Shown piece by piece: positions 8,317 to 15,902 of a stretch of 45,857 nt of DNA; within the stretch, counting starts at the first letter, position 1; each line of letters begins with the position of its first letter. The position numbers were made by a program, and so were the translations under genes. Under the pieces are notes generated by a model that was given only the letters and a program-made list of their open reading frames with translations, did not search any database and had not been told where the DNA came from. Origin of the DNA: an uncultured Thalassovita sp. (GTDB lineage Bacteria; Bacteroidota; Bacteroidia; Cytophagales; Flammeovirgaceae); the NCBI GenBank assembly GCA_937129345.1, contig CAKZMZ010000060.1, positions 1 to 45,857 of the forward strand, in the 5' to 3' direction.

Positions 8317-8843
8317 CAATACACTTTTTCACCTTTTTTTAACCATGCACCCCAAACCTTATCGTAAGCGTGTACTTTTTCAGTCGGTTCGGCTTCTTGC
8401 CCCGTAACTACTTGGTTGTCTTGGTTTACCCACTCAAAAATACCACCGTACAAATTATAGACATCCTCATAACCCAAGTCTTTAAGTTTTTCGGTGATTT
8501 TTTCACTTCTGTAACCTACAGAGCAATACACTACAATCGCTTGATCTTTGCTTATAGCTGAAAGGCTATCTGCAGAAAAATACTCGTAGCCCACATGCTT
8601 GGCAGTAGGTATTCGGCTTACTGCATACTCTTCTTCCTCTCGGGCATCGAGCAGCGTATAATCATCTATGTTACCCTTTAAGGTTTTAACATCCATTTCG
8701 GGTACTGAATGTGATAAAAGTGTTTTAAGCACCAAATCGTATCCCATATCATTTACCTCAACTTGATCTTGAGCAGAACATGCCAAAACAGTTAAAGCAA
8801 GTTGGATGAATACAAAGGCTTTAAAAAAAAATCTCAATATCAT
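8316..8843 (-). CDS. Rhodanese-like lipoprotein
   Basis: A single rhodanese domain follows a lipoprotein signal. The hydrophobic run after Ile-Leu-Arg-Phe-Phe-Phe-Lys ends in Val-Leu-Ala-Cys, a good lipobox. The domain shows Leu-Leu-Asp-Ala-Arg-Glu-Glu-Glu-Glu-Tyr, then His-Val-Gly-Tyr, and the active loop Val-Val-Tyr-Cys-Ser-Val-Gly-Tyr-Arg-Ser, which contains the catalytic cysteine and the CxxGxRS sulfur-transfer signature. It ends with Gly-Gly-Ile-Phe-Glu-Trp. Membrane-anchored in the periplasm, it may handle sulfane sulfur or act as a thiol-redox protein. In-frame ATG codons at 8900 and 8867 give longer forms. I prefer 8843 because it puts a normal signal peptide at the N-terminus. It is coupled to the START gene by a TGATG overlap. 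Confidence 0.87.
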   Translation of the reverse strand: MILRFFFKAFVFIQLALTVLACSAQDQVEVNDMGYDLVLKTLLSHSVPEMDVKTLKGNIDDYTLLDAREEEEYAVSRIPTAKHVGYEYFSADSLSAISKDQAIVVYCSVGYRSEKITEKLKDLGYEDVYNLYGGIFEWVNQDNQVVTGQEAEPTEKVHAYDKVWGAWLKKGEKVY

Positions 8844-8900
8844 ATATTTTAGGTTTCTTTCAGCCATAAAAACAGCGGCGAAATTAATAAGTTCTTTCAT

Positions 8901-9289
8901 GGTCTAGAAGTCGTCTGTCTTTTTCATAGACAAAACTCTTACTAATAGCGTCTTTCACAGAATATTTCGACAATTGGTAATTGACAATCACTAAAATTAT
9001 TTGTATAATAAAGATTAGTTTTTATTCAATATGTTTTGTCTGAAAAGTTGGTGGGGCATAAACTAATACGCATCGTACATTAAAATGGTAATAAGCAGAA
9101 TAGTTCCGTCGAAATTTATTTACTCTTTAGCCTATGTTATGATATTCCCGAAAATTCCAAAGTAGGTATTATTTTTTTGAAAAGTTTTACTTAAAGAATT
9201 GCCATTATATTTTTTGTGACATCTAAAATCCTTTGAAAACCAATCAGAACCACTAGCATTACAAAACATTCATCTTAATTAAACGACAC
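8901..9289. other. Intergenic region without recognised gene
   Basis: This divergent region separates the rhodanese gene from the Gre-like gene. I see no open frame with coding character and no clear hairpin. Promoters for both flanking genes are expected here. A TTTTTTG run around 9211 is close to, but not exactly, a TAnnTTTG box. Confidence 0.35.
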
Positions 9290-9748
9290 ATGTCTATTTC
9301 AGAACTTAAAAAAGCCACATTTGCCCACCTTACAGAGGTTATTGAACAAAAAATACAAACCGCAAAGGATGAAATCGAAAGTGCTCGTTCATCTATCGTA
9401 GAAGACACCAAAAGCAGCGCCGGAGATAAATATGAGACCAACAGGGAAATGATACAAGCAGACATGAGCAGAAACGAAATGAATTTTGCCAAAGCCCAAG
9501 AACTAAAAGATGAACTGCGCCGCATAAATATCAATGCTACACACGAACAAGTGGCTATAGGTAGCATGGTATCTACCCCGAAAGGTAATTATTTTATTTC
9601 TATTGGTTTAGGTGTTGTCAATTTGGGTAAAGAGAAGGTTTTTTGCATTTCTGAAGCTTCGCCTATAGGAGAATTGCTCATGGGCAAAAAAGAAGGCGAT
9701 TCTATTAGTTTTAGAGGTGAGGAAATCCCTATAAAAAAAATTGCTTGA
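9290..9748 (+). CDS. GreA/GreB-like transcript cleavage factor
   Basis: The 152-residue protein is about GreA-sized. The N-terminal 85 residues are predicted to form a coiled coil. The C-terminal part ends in Ser-Pro-Ile-Gly-Glu-Leu-Leu-Met-Gly-Lys-Lys-Glu-Gly-Asp-Ser-Ile, the hallmark of the GreA/GreB FKBP-like domain. In GreA the tip of the coiled coil carries an Asp and a Glu three residues apart (Gly-Asp-x-x-Glu) that bring magnesium to the polymerase active site. Here Gly45-Asp46-Lys-Tyr-Glu49 keeps that spacing, so RNA cleavage activity is plausible. Overall similarity to classical GreA is low, and this may be a lineage-specific secondary-channel factor. It converges with the esterase gene, with only three bases between the two stops. 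Confidence 0.75.
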   Translation: MSISELKKATFAHLTEVIEQKIQTAKDEIESARSSIVEDTKSSAGDKYETNREMIQADMSRNEMNFAKAQELKDELRRININATHEQVAIGSMVSTPKGNYFISIGLGVVNLGKEKVFCISEASPIGELLMGKKEGDSISFRGEEIPIKKIA

Positions 9749-9751
9749 TCA

Positions 9752-11725
9752 TTAAAAGTCATCTGTTCTGAAAGGCGAAGCAGGCAGACCATTTTTATTA
9801 TACAAATTGGCAATCGGGTTATTGCTCCATGCGTACCTTACAGCAACAGGCTTACGTACCAACGGACTTTTTACAACTATGGTCTCGCCTTCTATTTTGG
9901 CGTCGGCCCAAACAAATTGCTGGTTGCTGCCCGCTATGGCAAAGCCGCGTAGTTTTTCTTCTGTGCTATTGGCGCTTTTACCGATTTGAAGTCCATCACC
10001 GATATGCGCAAAGGTAAGCCTGATTTGGCCCTCTTCAACCACCATAGATTGATAAATGGGCCCGCTGTAAACTGTGTCTTTAAAGTAAGCGAACTTTAGA
10101 GCATTTAATGCTAAGCGTTTCCCTACATCTTGCTTATTGGCAGGATGGATGTTGTTGGTCTCTCCCAAATCAATAGCTACGGCCATGCCGGTATTCGGTA
10201 CTGAAAGGGTTTGCAACTGTGCTTCGCGCAATTGAGGCCAAGGGTCGTTTCTTGGTACTTGATCCCTTTGTAAAAAATTGGCCAATTGCACATACAAAAA
10301 AGGAAAATCGCCAATTTGGCTGCCTGCCTGTGCCCATTTTTCTCGCCAATCCTCAATTAAAGCAGGAAATAGCTTTTTGTATTGCGCCGCCCTAGAAGCA
10401 TTGGCCTCGCCCTGATACCAAATTACCCCACGCATGGCAAAAGGTAACAGCGGATGCACCATACTTTTGTACAACACGGTAGGCCTACCTGCTCGTATAG
10501 GGTTCAATGGCCGTTTAGGTACATCAGAAGCTTCAACTGAAGGTGCATATTTCCAGTAACCTGCCAACAGGGTTTTATTTCCTTGGTTGTCGCCAATGCT
10601 AAACTCGCTGTAGTTATCCATAATGCCACCGCTGCCGCTAAGATTGGTTATGCGCAGTACGAGGGTATTTTCTTCTTTGACCAAATTGCTTGGTACTTTG
10701 TACTTTCTATTGATAAAATTTCGGTCTGAAAAACCTATCTGCTGCCCATTCCAGAAAAAATGATCGTAATTATTGATTTTGCCCAGGCCGACTGTCAGGC
10801 TGTCTTTGTTCCAATCTTCGGGTAAGGTAAATTTTCTTCTAAACCAATATACTCCTGTACTTTCGGTACCCCGCATATCTTCTAGCTTGGTAGGTAGGTA
10901 GGCCCTGCGCCAAGTATCATCATTAAATCGTTCCTGCGCCCATAGCGGATATACAGAATCACTGGCCAAAAGCGACTGTCGCCAAAGCTCCATCTCTTGC
11001 TCATATTCAGCTATTAGAGCAGCCTTACTTTGCGTTGAGTTTTCTACTACGGTAATTTCATTTTTAAAAGCAGGAAAATTCGCTAGGGCCTCTTTACTCG
11101 TCCAAGCTTCTGCGGGTGTGCCGCCCCATGCAATGTGAATGAGACCTATGGGTACACCCATATCTTTGTAGATTTGCCTACCAAAAAAATAGCCTACAGC
11201 AGAAAATTCAGGTACTGTGCTAGGCGAACAAGTCTCCCAAGTTCCAGCTTTTATTTCTTCCACAGGTTTTAGTGAGGTTTCGTAATCTGCCTTAAGCAGC
11301 CTAATTTCGGGATAATCGGCCGTTTCGATTTCTTTTTCGGCATTGGCGGCCCTTTCTACGGGCCAATCCATGTTAGACTGCCCTGAACATATCCAAACGT
11401 CGCCAAACATCACATCTTTAAGTAAAATATCCTTTTCTCCACTTACTGTAATGCGGTAGGGACCTCCTGCTTTGCGAGGACTCAGTTCTACTTGCCAAGT
11501 ACGTTCTTGCGCAGCTTGCACTTCGTAAACCGCTTTGCCAAGTTTTACGGTTAACATCTCACCTGGGCTGGCCTTGCCCCAGATGGGCACCTCTATATCT
11601 CTTTGCAAAACCACATGATCTGTGAAAAGCGGATTTAACCTAATGTAAGCCGCCTTTTGCTCACAGCCCCAAAACAGCATAGATAAAAGAAGGAGACTAA
11701 ATCCAAAAAAGCTGGTTCTTTTCAT
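9752..11725 (-). CDS. Sialate O-acetylesterase-like lipoprotein (SASA family)
   Basis: This is a 657-residue lipoprotein, with a lipobox ending in Cys21 (Leu-Phe-Trp-Gly-Cys). The family signature Val-Trp-Ile-Cys-Ser-Gly-Gln-Ser-Asn-Met is at 110-119, with Ser117 as the expected nucleophile. A Trp-Gly-Gly-Thr-Pro-Ala-Glu-Ala-Trp segment (about 199-208) and Trp-Tyr-Gln-Gly-Glu-Ala-Asn (about 445) follow, plus an Asn-Asn-Ile-His-Pro segment near 535 that supplies the catalytic His. Between about 265 and 370 is an inserted beta-sandwich (Tyr-Trp-Phe-Arg-Arg-Lys-Phe), resembling the sugar-binding domain of family 2 glycosidases. This arrangement is normal for Bacteroidota SASA proteins. They remove acetyl groups from sialic acids or from acetylated plant and algal polysaccharides. 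The actual substrate is unknown, and no other glycan genes are adjacent apart from the sulfatase-like gene about 1.4 kb away. Confidence 0.9.
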   Translation of the reverse strand: MKRTSFFGFSLLLLSMLFWGCEQKAAYIRLNPLFTDHVVLQRDIEVPIWGKASPGEMLTVKLGKAVYEVQAAQERTWQVELSPRKAGGPYRITVSGEKDILLKDVMFGDVWICSGQSNMDWPVERAANAEKEIETADYPEIRLLKADYETSLKPVEEIKAGTWETCSPSTVPEFSAVGYFFGRQIYKDMGVPIGLIHIAWGGTPAEAWTSKEALANFPAFKNEITVVENSTQSKAALIAEYEQEMELWRQSLLASDSVYPLWAQERFNDDTWRRAYLPTKLEDMRGTESTGVYWFRRKFTLPEDWNKDSLTVGLGKINNYDHFFWNGQQIGFSDRNFINRKYKVPSNLVKEENTLVLRITNLSGSGGIMDNYSEFSIGDNQGNKTLLAGYWKYAPSVEASDVPKRPLNPIRAGRPTVLYKSMVHPLLPFAMRGVIWYQGEANASRAAQYKKLFPALIEDWREKWAQAGSQIGDFPFLYVQLANFLQRDQVPRNDPWPQLREAQLQTLSVPNTGMAVAIDLGETNNIHPANKQDVGKRLALNALKFAYFKDTVYSGPIYQSMVVEEGQIRLTFAHIGDGLQIGKSANSTEEKLRGFAIAGSNQQFVWADAKIEGETIVVKSPLVRKPVAVRYAWSNNPIANLYNKNGLPASPFRTDDF

Positions 11726-11838
11726 TTTTTATACGAAGGATATGCGGTTTCTAAAAAATTTCAATATAATATCAAAGAATTGAGAGAACAAAAGGAAATC
11801 TAAGTATATTTCATTGAAGAAATTGAGTAATTGTTTAT

Positions 11839-12894
11839 ATGGAAAAAGATATTAGGACAATTAAAAATTTGCTGTTTTTCAGCATAGCCATTCTTACCAT
11901 TTATATTTTCAGTATTTTATCGCATTTACTGATTCCACTATTTTTAGCTTTTTTTTTGGCGCTGCTATTACAGCCTTTATTGGCTTGGTTCCAAGGCAAG
12001 AAAATACCTTTTGGGCTTAGCTTATTCGTCATATCTGTCGCTACCACTAGCGTACTTTATTTGTTTGGTATGCTAATTTACCAAACAGGTGCCTCCATTG
12101 TACAGCAAAAGGAAGAATTATTGGGGCAAATAAAAGAAAAACTCAATAATATGCTGTCTTGGTTCAATGATTTATCGGGCCTCGAACTATCGGCCAACGA
12201 AGCGATCAATCAAATTTCTGAGGTGATTTCTGCTGATTGGCTCCTTAGGTCTACAGGTAATTTTGCTGAGGCATTGAGTAATTTTTCTTCTGTTTTCTTT
12301 ATGACCCTCATATACCTAATTGTATTGCTAGGCAGTATCATGAAATATGAACAGTACATTAGGTACCTCTCAGAAGGCAGTTCTGATACCAACCTGCTTC
12401 CTGCCTTTGAAAAAGTAAAAGGCTCTATAGTTACGTACATAAAAGTAAAGTTCTTTATCAGCATTTTTACCGGTGTTACGTATGGGCTTATCTGCTGGTT
12501 ATTTGATCTTAAGTTTGCACTTTTTTGGGGTTTTCTCGCTCTAGTGCTCAATTTTATCCCCACTTTTGGATCTATAATAGCCACCATACCACCTTTGCTT
12601 ATGGGGCTGATACAGTTTGATTCTACAGGTACTTTAATTTTACTATTGCTTTGTTTGTTTGCCGCGCAAACTGTTTTTGGCAATCTGTTAGAACCTAAAA
12701 TGATGGGGAGCAGCCTTGCACTCAATACCATTACCGTGCTGTTAGGATTGGTCTTTTGGGGATACCTTTGGGGCGTTGTGGGCATGGTACTTTCCGTACC
12801 TTTGTTGGTTATGGTAAAAGTGATCCTAGAAGAAGCGCCTGGTTCTGAAATTTTAGTAAGATTGATGGGCAGGTCTAAAAATCAGACTTCCTAA
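11839..12894 (+). CDS. AI-2E family transporter (YdiK/PerM type)
   Basis: The 351-residue membrane protein has about seven or eight transmembrane helices in the typical AI-2E/PerM order. There is an N-terminal pair, a soluble helical stretch at about 90-150 (Gln-Gln-Lys-Glu-Glu-Leu-Leu-Gly-Gln-Ile), then a helix bundle ending in Gly-Met-Val-Leu-Ser-Val-Pro-Leu-Leu-Val. Conserved family segments include Leu-Asn-Phe-Ile-Pro-Thr-Phe-Gly-Ser and Asn-Leu-Leu-Glu-Pro-Lys-Met-Met-Gly near 280. Members export diverse small molecules and ions; only a few were tied to autoinducer-2, so quorum sensing should not be assumed. It is divergent from the esterase gene and separated from the sulfatase-like gene by 270 bases. 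Confidence 0.92.
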   Translation: MEKDIRTIKNLLFFSIAILTIYIFSILSHLLIPLFLAFFLALLLQPLLAWFQGKKIPFGLSLFVISVATTSVLYLFGMLIYQTGASIVQQKEELLGQIKEKLNNMLSWFNDLSGLELSANEAINQISEVISADWLLRSTGNFAEALSNFSSVFFMTLIYLIVLLGSIMKYEQYIRYLSEGSSDTNLLPAFEKVKGSIVTYIKVKFFISIFTGVTYGLICWLFDLKFALFWGFLALVLNFIPTFGSIIATIPPLLMGLIQFDSTGTLILLLLCLFAAQTVFGNLLEPKMMGSSLALNTITVLLGLVFWGYLWGVVGMVLSVPLLVMVKVILEEAPGSEILVRLMGRSKNQTS

Positions 12895-13165
12895 CTGCTT
12901 TTTTTCTATAAGCACAGGTTCATTCTTTGGCTTATATCTACATAAATTTAAGAAATATTCTCTAGCAAATAAGCCTGATATTTGTCTATTTAACTTTTGT
13001 GTACGAAAGAGCACGTAATAAAAGCTTGCCTAAAAATGGTATTTTTTACAGATAAAATTTAGATTTTTCTTTGACTATATAGTAGATTTAACAATACACA
13101 GTCGGCTTTTAAAAAAAAGGCTTTGTAACTAATTTAAAAAGGGCCAAATAATACTATTACTATAT

Positions 13166-14920
13166 ATGAGAAAAGCGTGTATCTACATATTGCTTTTAAT
13201 TTACATGCTAAGCGCTTGCGAGAAAAAAGAAAGTGACTATAAAGATGTTGTGGTAGTAGAAAAGCAAGAACTGAATGTGCTGTGGATCATTGCAGAAGAT
13301 TTAAGCCCCAATCTAAGCTGCTATGGAGATAACACCGTTAATACCAAAAATATAGATAGGTTTGCTGCAGGTTCTTTGCTGTATACCAATGCTTACAGTA
13401 CTTCTCCTTTTGGATACCCTTCTAGATCGGCCATTTTTACTGGGGTATTTCCCCATTTAACTGGTACACAGCATGTAAGCACTACAGGAAAGCAAACAGA
13501 AATTCTACCCCCCGCTGAAATTAAAATCTTTACTGAGTATTTAAGAGCTGCAGGTTATCATTGTAGTTTTAGGGGAGATGTAGTATTTCCATTTGGTGAG
13601 GCTTTTACAATGTGGAATGAGGTAAGTTCGCATGAAGATGGCAAAAACTACCGTGCAGCTTGGGAGAATCGCCCCGAGGGAAAACCCTTTTTCAGTACAA
13701 TATATCTTTCTCAAACCAAAGAACAGAACAACCTGCCAAAAGAGCAATTAGAAAAGATACTTCCAGAAATTTACCCCAATTTTAGCGTAGAAGACATCAA
13801 AAAATACATTGATGAGCTATACAGCTCTGAAGAATACCAAAACATTAAGATTGAGCCCTCGAAAATAAAAACGCCCGATTATCTTTCTAAGAGCGAAACC
13901 GTTAAAAAGGACTTCATTAAAATGTACCTTAACATAAAAAGGCTGGATAATGAAGTAGGAAAAATACTTACGCAATTACAAACAGATAAACTGGATGAAA
14001 ACACTATTATTTTCTTTTTTAGCGAAAATGGAAGAGGGCTGCCCGGCGGTAAAAGATGGCTTTATGACGACGGTATAAAAGTACCCTTGATTATAAAAAT
14101 ACCCAGAGTAACGCCTGCAGGCGGTAGAAGCGAGCAACTCATATCACTCATAGACTTGGCCCCTACCCTTATGGTCAATCTTGATATGCGTACTCCAGAT
14201 TACATGCAAGGCCAAGTATTTATAGGCAAAAGAATAAATGACCCAAGGGCGCATGTTTTTGCAGCTAGAGATCGGATTGATAATGCCGATGAGAAGCTAA
14301 GGTGCGTAAGCGACAAACAATTCAAGTACATAAAAAATTATACCTCCACAATCCCTTTTGATGAGGAGGTAGAACTGCTTCCGCTATTTCCAACTATTAA
14401 GGTAATGGAAAAAGTAAGTGTAGATAAGCAATTGGAAAAAGCCACGGATAAGTTCATCAGAAAAAAACCAGCCGAGGAGCTTTACGATTTGAAGAATGAC
14501 CCATTGGAACTACACAATTTGGCAGAGCGCGACTATTTTTTGAACGACCTCAATAAAATGCGCGAACTATACGCCGAAGCAGAAGCGAGTATTGGTGGTT
14601 TTATAGACACCCCAGAAAAAGAAATGCTTTTGGCCATGGATCCAGGAGAGGGTGTAGAATTATTTACAGATATACCTAAAATCTCGCCCGAAGGCGGGCG
14701 ATTTGGAAAAGCAGTTGAAATCAGTATTTCTTGTAATACAGCAGGGGCTTCTATTGCCTATGCCATTTTGCCAGATGGAGAGACAGACATACAGTGGGAG
14801 ATTTATCAAAAGCCTTTTAACTTGGATAGAAACTGTACTTTACTTACTAAGGCAGTAAGGTATGGTTTTGAAGAAAGTGCCATAAGAAGTGTTTCTTATA
14901 CATTTGATTTAGTACAATGA
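13166..14920 (+). CDS. Sulfatase-fold lipoprotein lacking catalytic residues, with C-terminal CHB/HEX-type domain
   Basis: This 584-residue lipoprotein (lipobox Leu-Ser-Ala-Cys18) aligns along its length with family S1 sulfatases of the heparan N-sulfatase-like type: Glu44-Asp45-Leu-Ser-Pro, Cys-Tyr-Gly-Asp, Pro-Ser-Arg-Ser-Ala-Ile-Phe-Thr-Gly and Lys-Val-Pro-Leu-Ile-Ile-Lys. The active site is missing. The Cys or Ser that becomes formylglycine in C-x-P-S-R is Gly83 (codon GGA). The usual metal-site Asp in SD(H/N)G is Glu287. From family recall, the catalytic Lys and His seem to be Asp138 and Lys185. The rest of the fold is intact, so it is probably a folded pseudoenzyme, perhaps a glycan-binding surface protein. 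The last about 80 residues look like a chitobiase/hexosaminidase C-terminal domain. Its stop overlaps the methyltransferase start (ATGA). Confidence 0.85.
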   Translation: MRKACIYILLLIYMLSACEKKESDYKDVVVVEKQELNVLWIIAEDLSPNLSCYGDNTVNTKNIDRFAAGSLLYTNAYSTSPFGYPSRSAIFTGVFPHLTGTQHVSTTGKQTEILPPAEIKIFTEYLRAAGYHCSFRGDVVFPFGEAFTMWNEVSSHEDGKNYRAAWENRPEGKPFFSTIYLSQTKEQNNLPKEQLEKILPEIYPNFSVEDIKKYIDELYSSEEYQNIKIEPSKIKTPDYLSKSETVKKDFIKMYLNIKRLDNEVGKILTQLQTDKLDENTIIFFFSENGRGLPGGKRWLYDDGIKVPLIIKIPRVTPAGGRSEQLISLIDLAPTLMVNLDMRTPDYMQGQVFIGKRINDPRAHVFAARDRIDNADEKLRCVSDKQFKYIKNYTSTIPFDEEVELLPLFPTIKVMEKVSVDKQLEKATDKFIRKKPAEELYDLKNDPLELHNLAERDYFLNDLNKMRELYAEAEASIGGFIDTPEKEMLLAMDPGEGVELFTDIPKISPEGGRFGKAVEISISCNTAGASIAYAILPDGETDIQWEIYQKPFNLDRNCTLLTKAVRYGFEESAIRSVSYTFDLVQ

Positions 14921-15504
14921 ACCAGTATATTTTATTAGCAATCTATTGGATTGGCTATTTTGCAATACACAGTTTATTAGCCACCGCATTTGCCAAACGT
15001 CAGCTATCTTTTATTGAACCCTACTACAGGCTTTTCTATAATGTGGTTTCGCTCGTAGGACTATTATTTTTATTATTTTATACCGCCATTATAACTCCAG
15101 AATGGTTGTTTGCAAGAAACGGCATTAGTAAGTTTTTTGGACTTATGCTTGCCACCTACGGCATACTTGTCTTAAAAGCTTCTTTTAGAGTATACTCTCT
15201 CAAAGATTTTATGGGCACCGCACAACTAAAGGAAGATTACAAAGAAGAAAGTTTTGTGAAAGGGGGTATCTTAGAGTACGTAAGACATCCTCTCTACCTT
15301 GGCACTTTGCTAATTGTTGTCGGTTTTTTCATCTTTTCACCAAGTGTTGGCAACCTTATCGTTATGCTCATTACTATAGCCTATCTTACTATCGGTATAC
15401 AGCTGGAAGAACGCAAATTAATCAAATTTTACGGTGAATCTTACAAAACCTATAAAGAAAATGTACCCATGATTTTCCCCAACAGCTTTAGAATTTTTCA
15501 TTAG
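14917..15504 (+). CDS. Membrane methyltransferase (ICMT/PEMT-like or NnrU-like)
   Basis: The 195-residue protein has about five membrane helices. The C-terminal half has the pattern of isoprenylcysteine and phospholipid methyltransferases: Val-Arg-His-Pro-Leu-Tyr-Leu-Gly (residues 126-133), then a helix, then Glu-Glu-Arg-Lys-Leu-Ile-Lys-Phe-Tyr-Gly-Glu-Ser-Tyr, where His-Pro and the Glu-Glu pair contact S-adenosylmethionine in characterised relatives. The methyl acceptor is not known; bacterial relatives methylate lipids, thiols or small molecules. The ATG overlaps the stop of the sulfatase-like gene by four bases, so the two should be co-translated. A functional link is possible but nothing else supports it. 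It converges with a wrecked ABC permease gene. Confidence 0.8.
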   Translation: MNQYILLAIYWIGYFAIHSLLATAFAKRQLSFIEPYYRLFYNVVSLVGLLFLLFYTAIITPEWLFARNGISKFFGLMLATYGILVLKASFRVYSLKDFMGTAQLKEDYKEESFVKGGILEYVRHPLYLGTLLIVVGFFIFSPSVGNLIVMLITIAYLTIGIQLEERKLIKFYGESYKTYKENVPMIFPNSFRIFH

Positions 15505-15519
15505 CAGATACTTTCGCGA

Positions 15520-15830
15520 TCACTCGTTTCTCAGAGAGTTGATCGGGTTGGCAACAGCGGCTTTAATGGATTGAGGGGCAATGGTTAATAAACCCAAAAA
15601 TACCATAACTGCTACACTGCTTCCTATTATCTTAAAACCAAAATCTAACCTGTAGATGCGATTTTTATTCGAATGGAAATTATCGTATTTATTCTGGTCA
15701 GCAATAACCAATATCATGAGCAAGCAGATGGTTATGCTTGTTGCCAAACCAAAAATATTTATTAAATGAGAATGCCTTATTTTTTAGGATGTTCCTAAGA
15801 GCGAGCCACCTTAAAATAATTTTGTAACAT
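15520..15830 (-). pseudogene. Remnant of a MacB/FtsX-type ABC transporter permease
   Basis: Reading the minus strand from an ATG at 15830, the start resembles the N-terminus common to Bacteroidota MacB-like permeases (Met-Leu-Gln-Asn-Tyr-Phe-Lys-Val-Ala). After a frameshift comes Arg-Asn-Ile-Leu-Lys-Asn-Lys-Ala-Phe-Ser. After a second frameshift comes Leu-Ile-Asn-Ile-Phe-Gly-Leu-Ala, a membrane helix, and Tyr-Asp-Asn-Phe-His...Arg-Ile-Tyr-Arg-Leu. The sequence then jumps straight to the last membrane helix and the typical C-terminal end Ala-Asn-Pro-Ile-Asn-Ser-Leu-Arg-Asn-Glu-stop. A normal protein has about 800 residues, so nearly all the middle has been deleted. The longest open part (15520-15747) encodes 75 residues and could be mistaken for a small gene. 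Confidence 0.82.
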
Positions 15831-15902
15831 ATACCCTTATTTATTTTAGCTTAAGATGCTGTATGTAGGTGTAAGGTTATAGAACTATAAGTAAACATCA
15901 AT

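Noticed and set aside
15520-15747. Seemingly intact 75-codon gene
   Set aside because: It contains both ends of a large ABC permease fused by deletion and needs two frameshifts to reach the family N-terminus, so I treat it as a pseudogene remnant.
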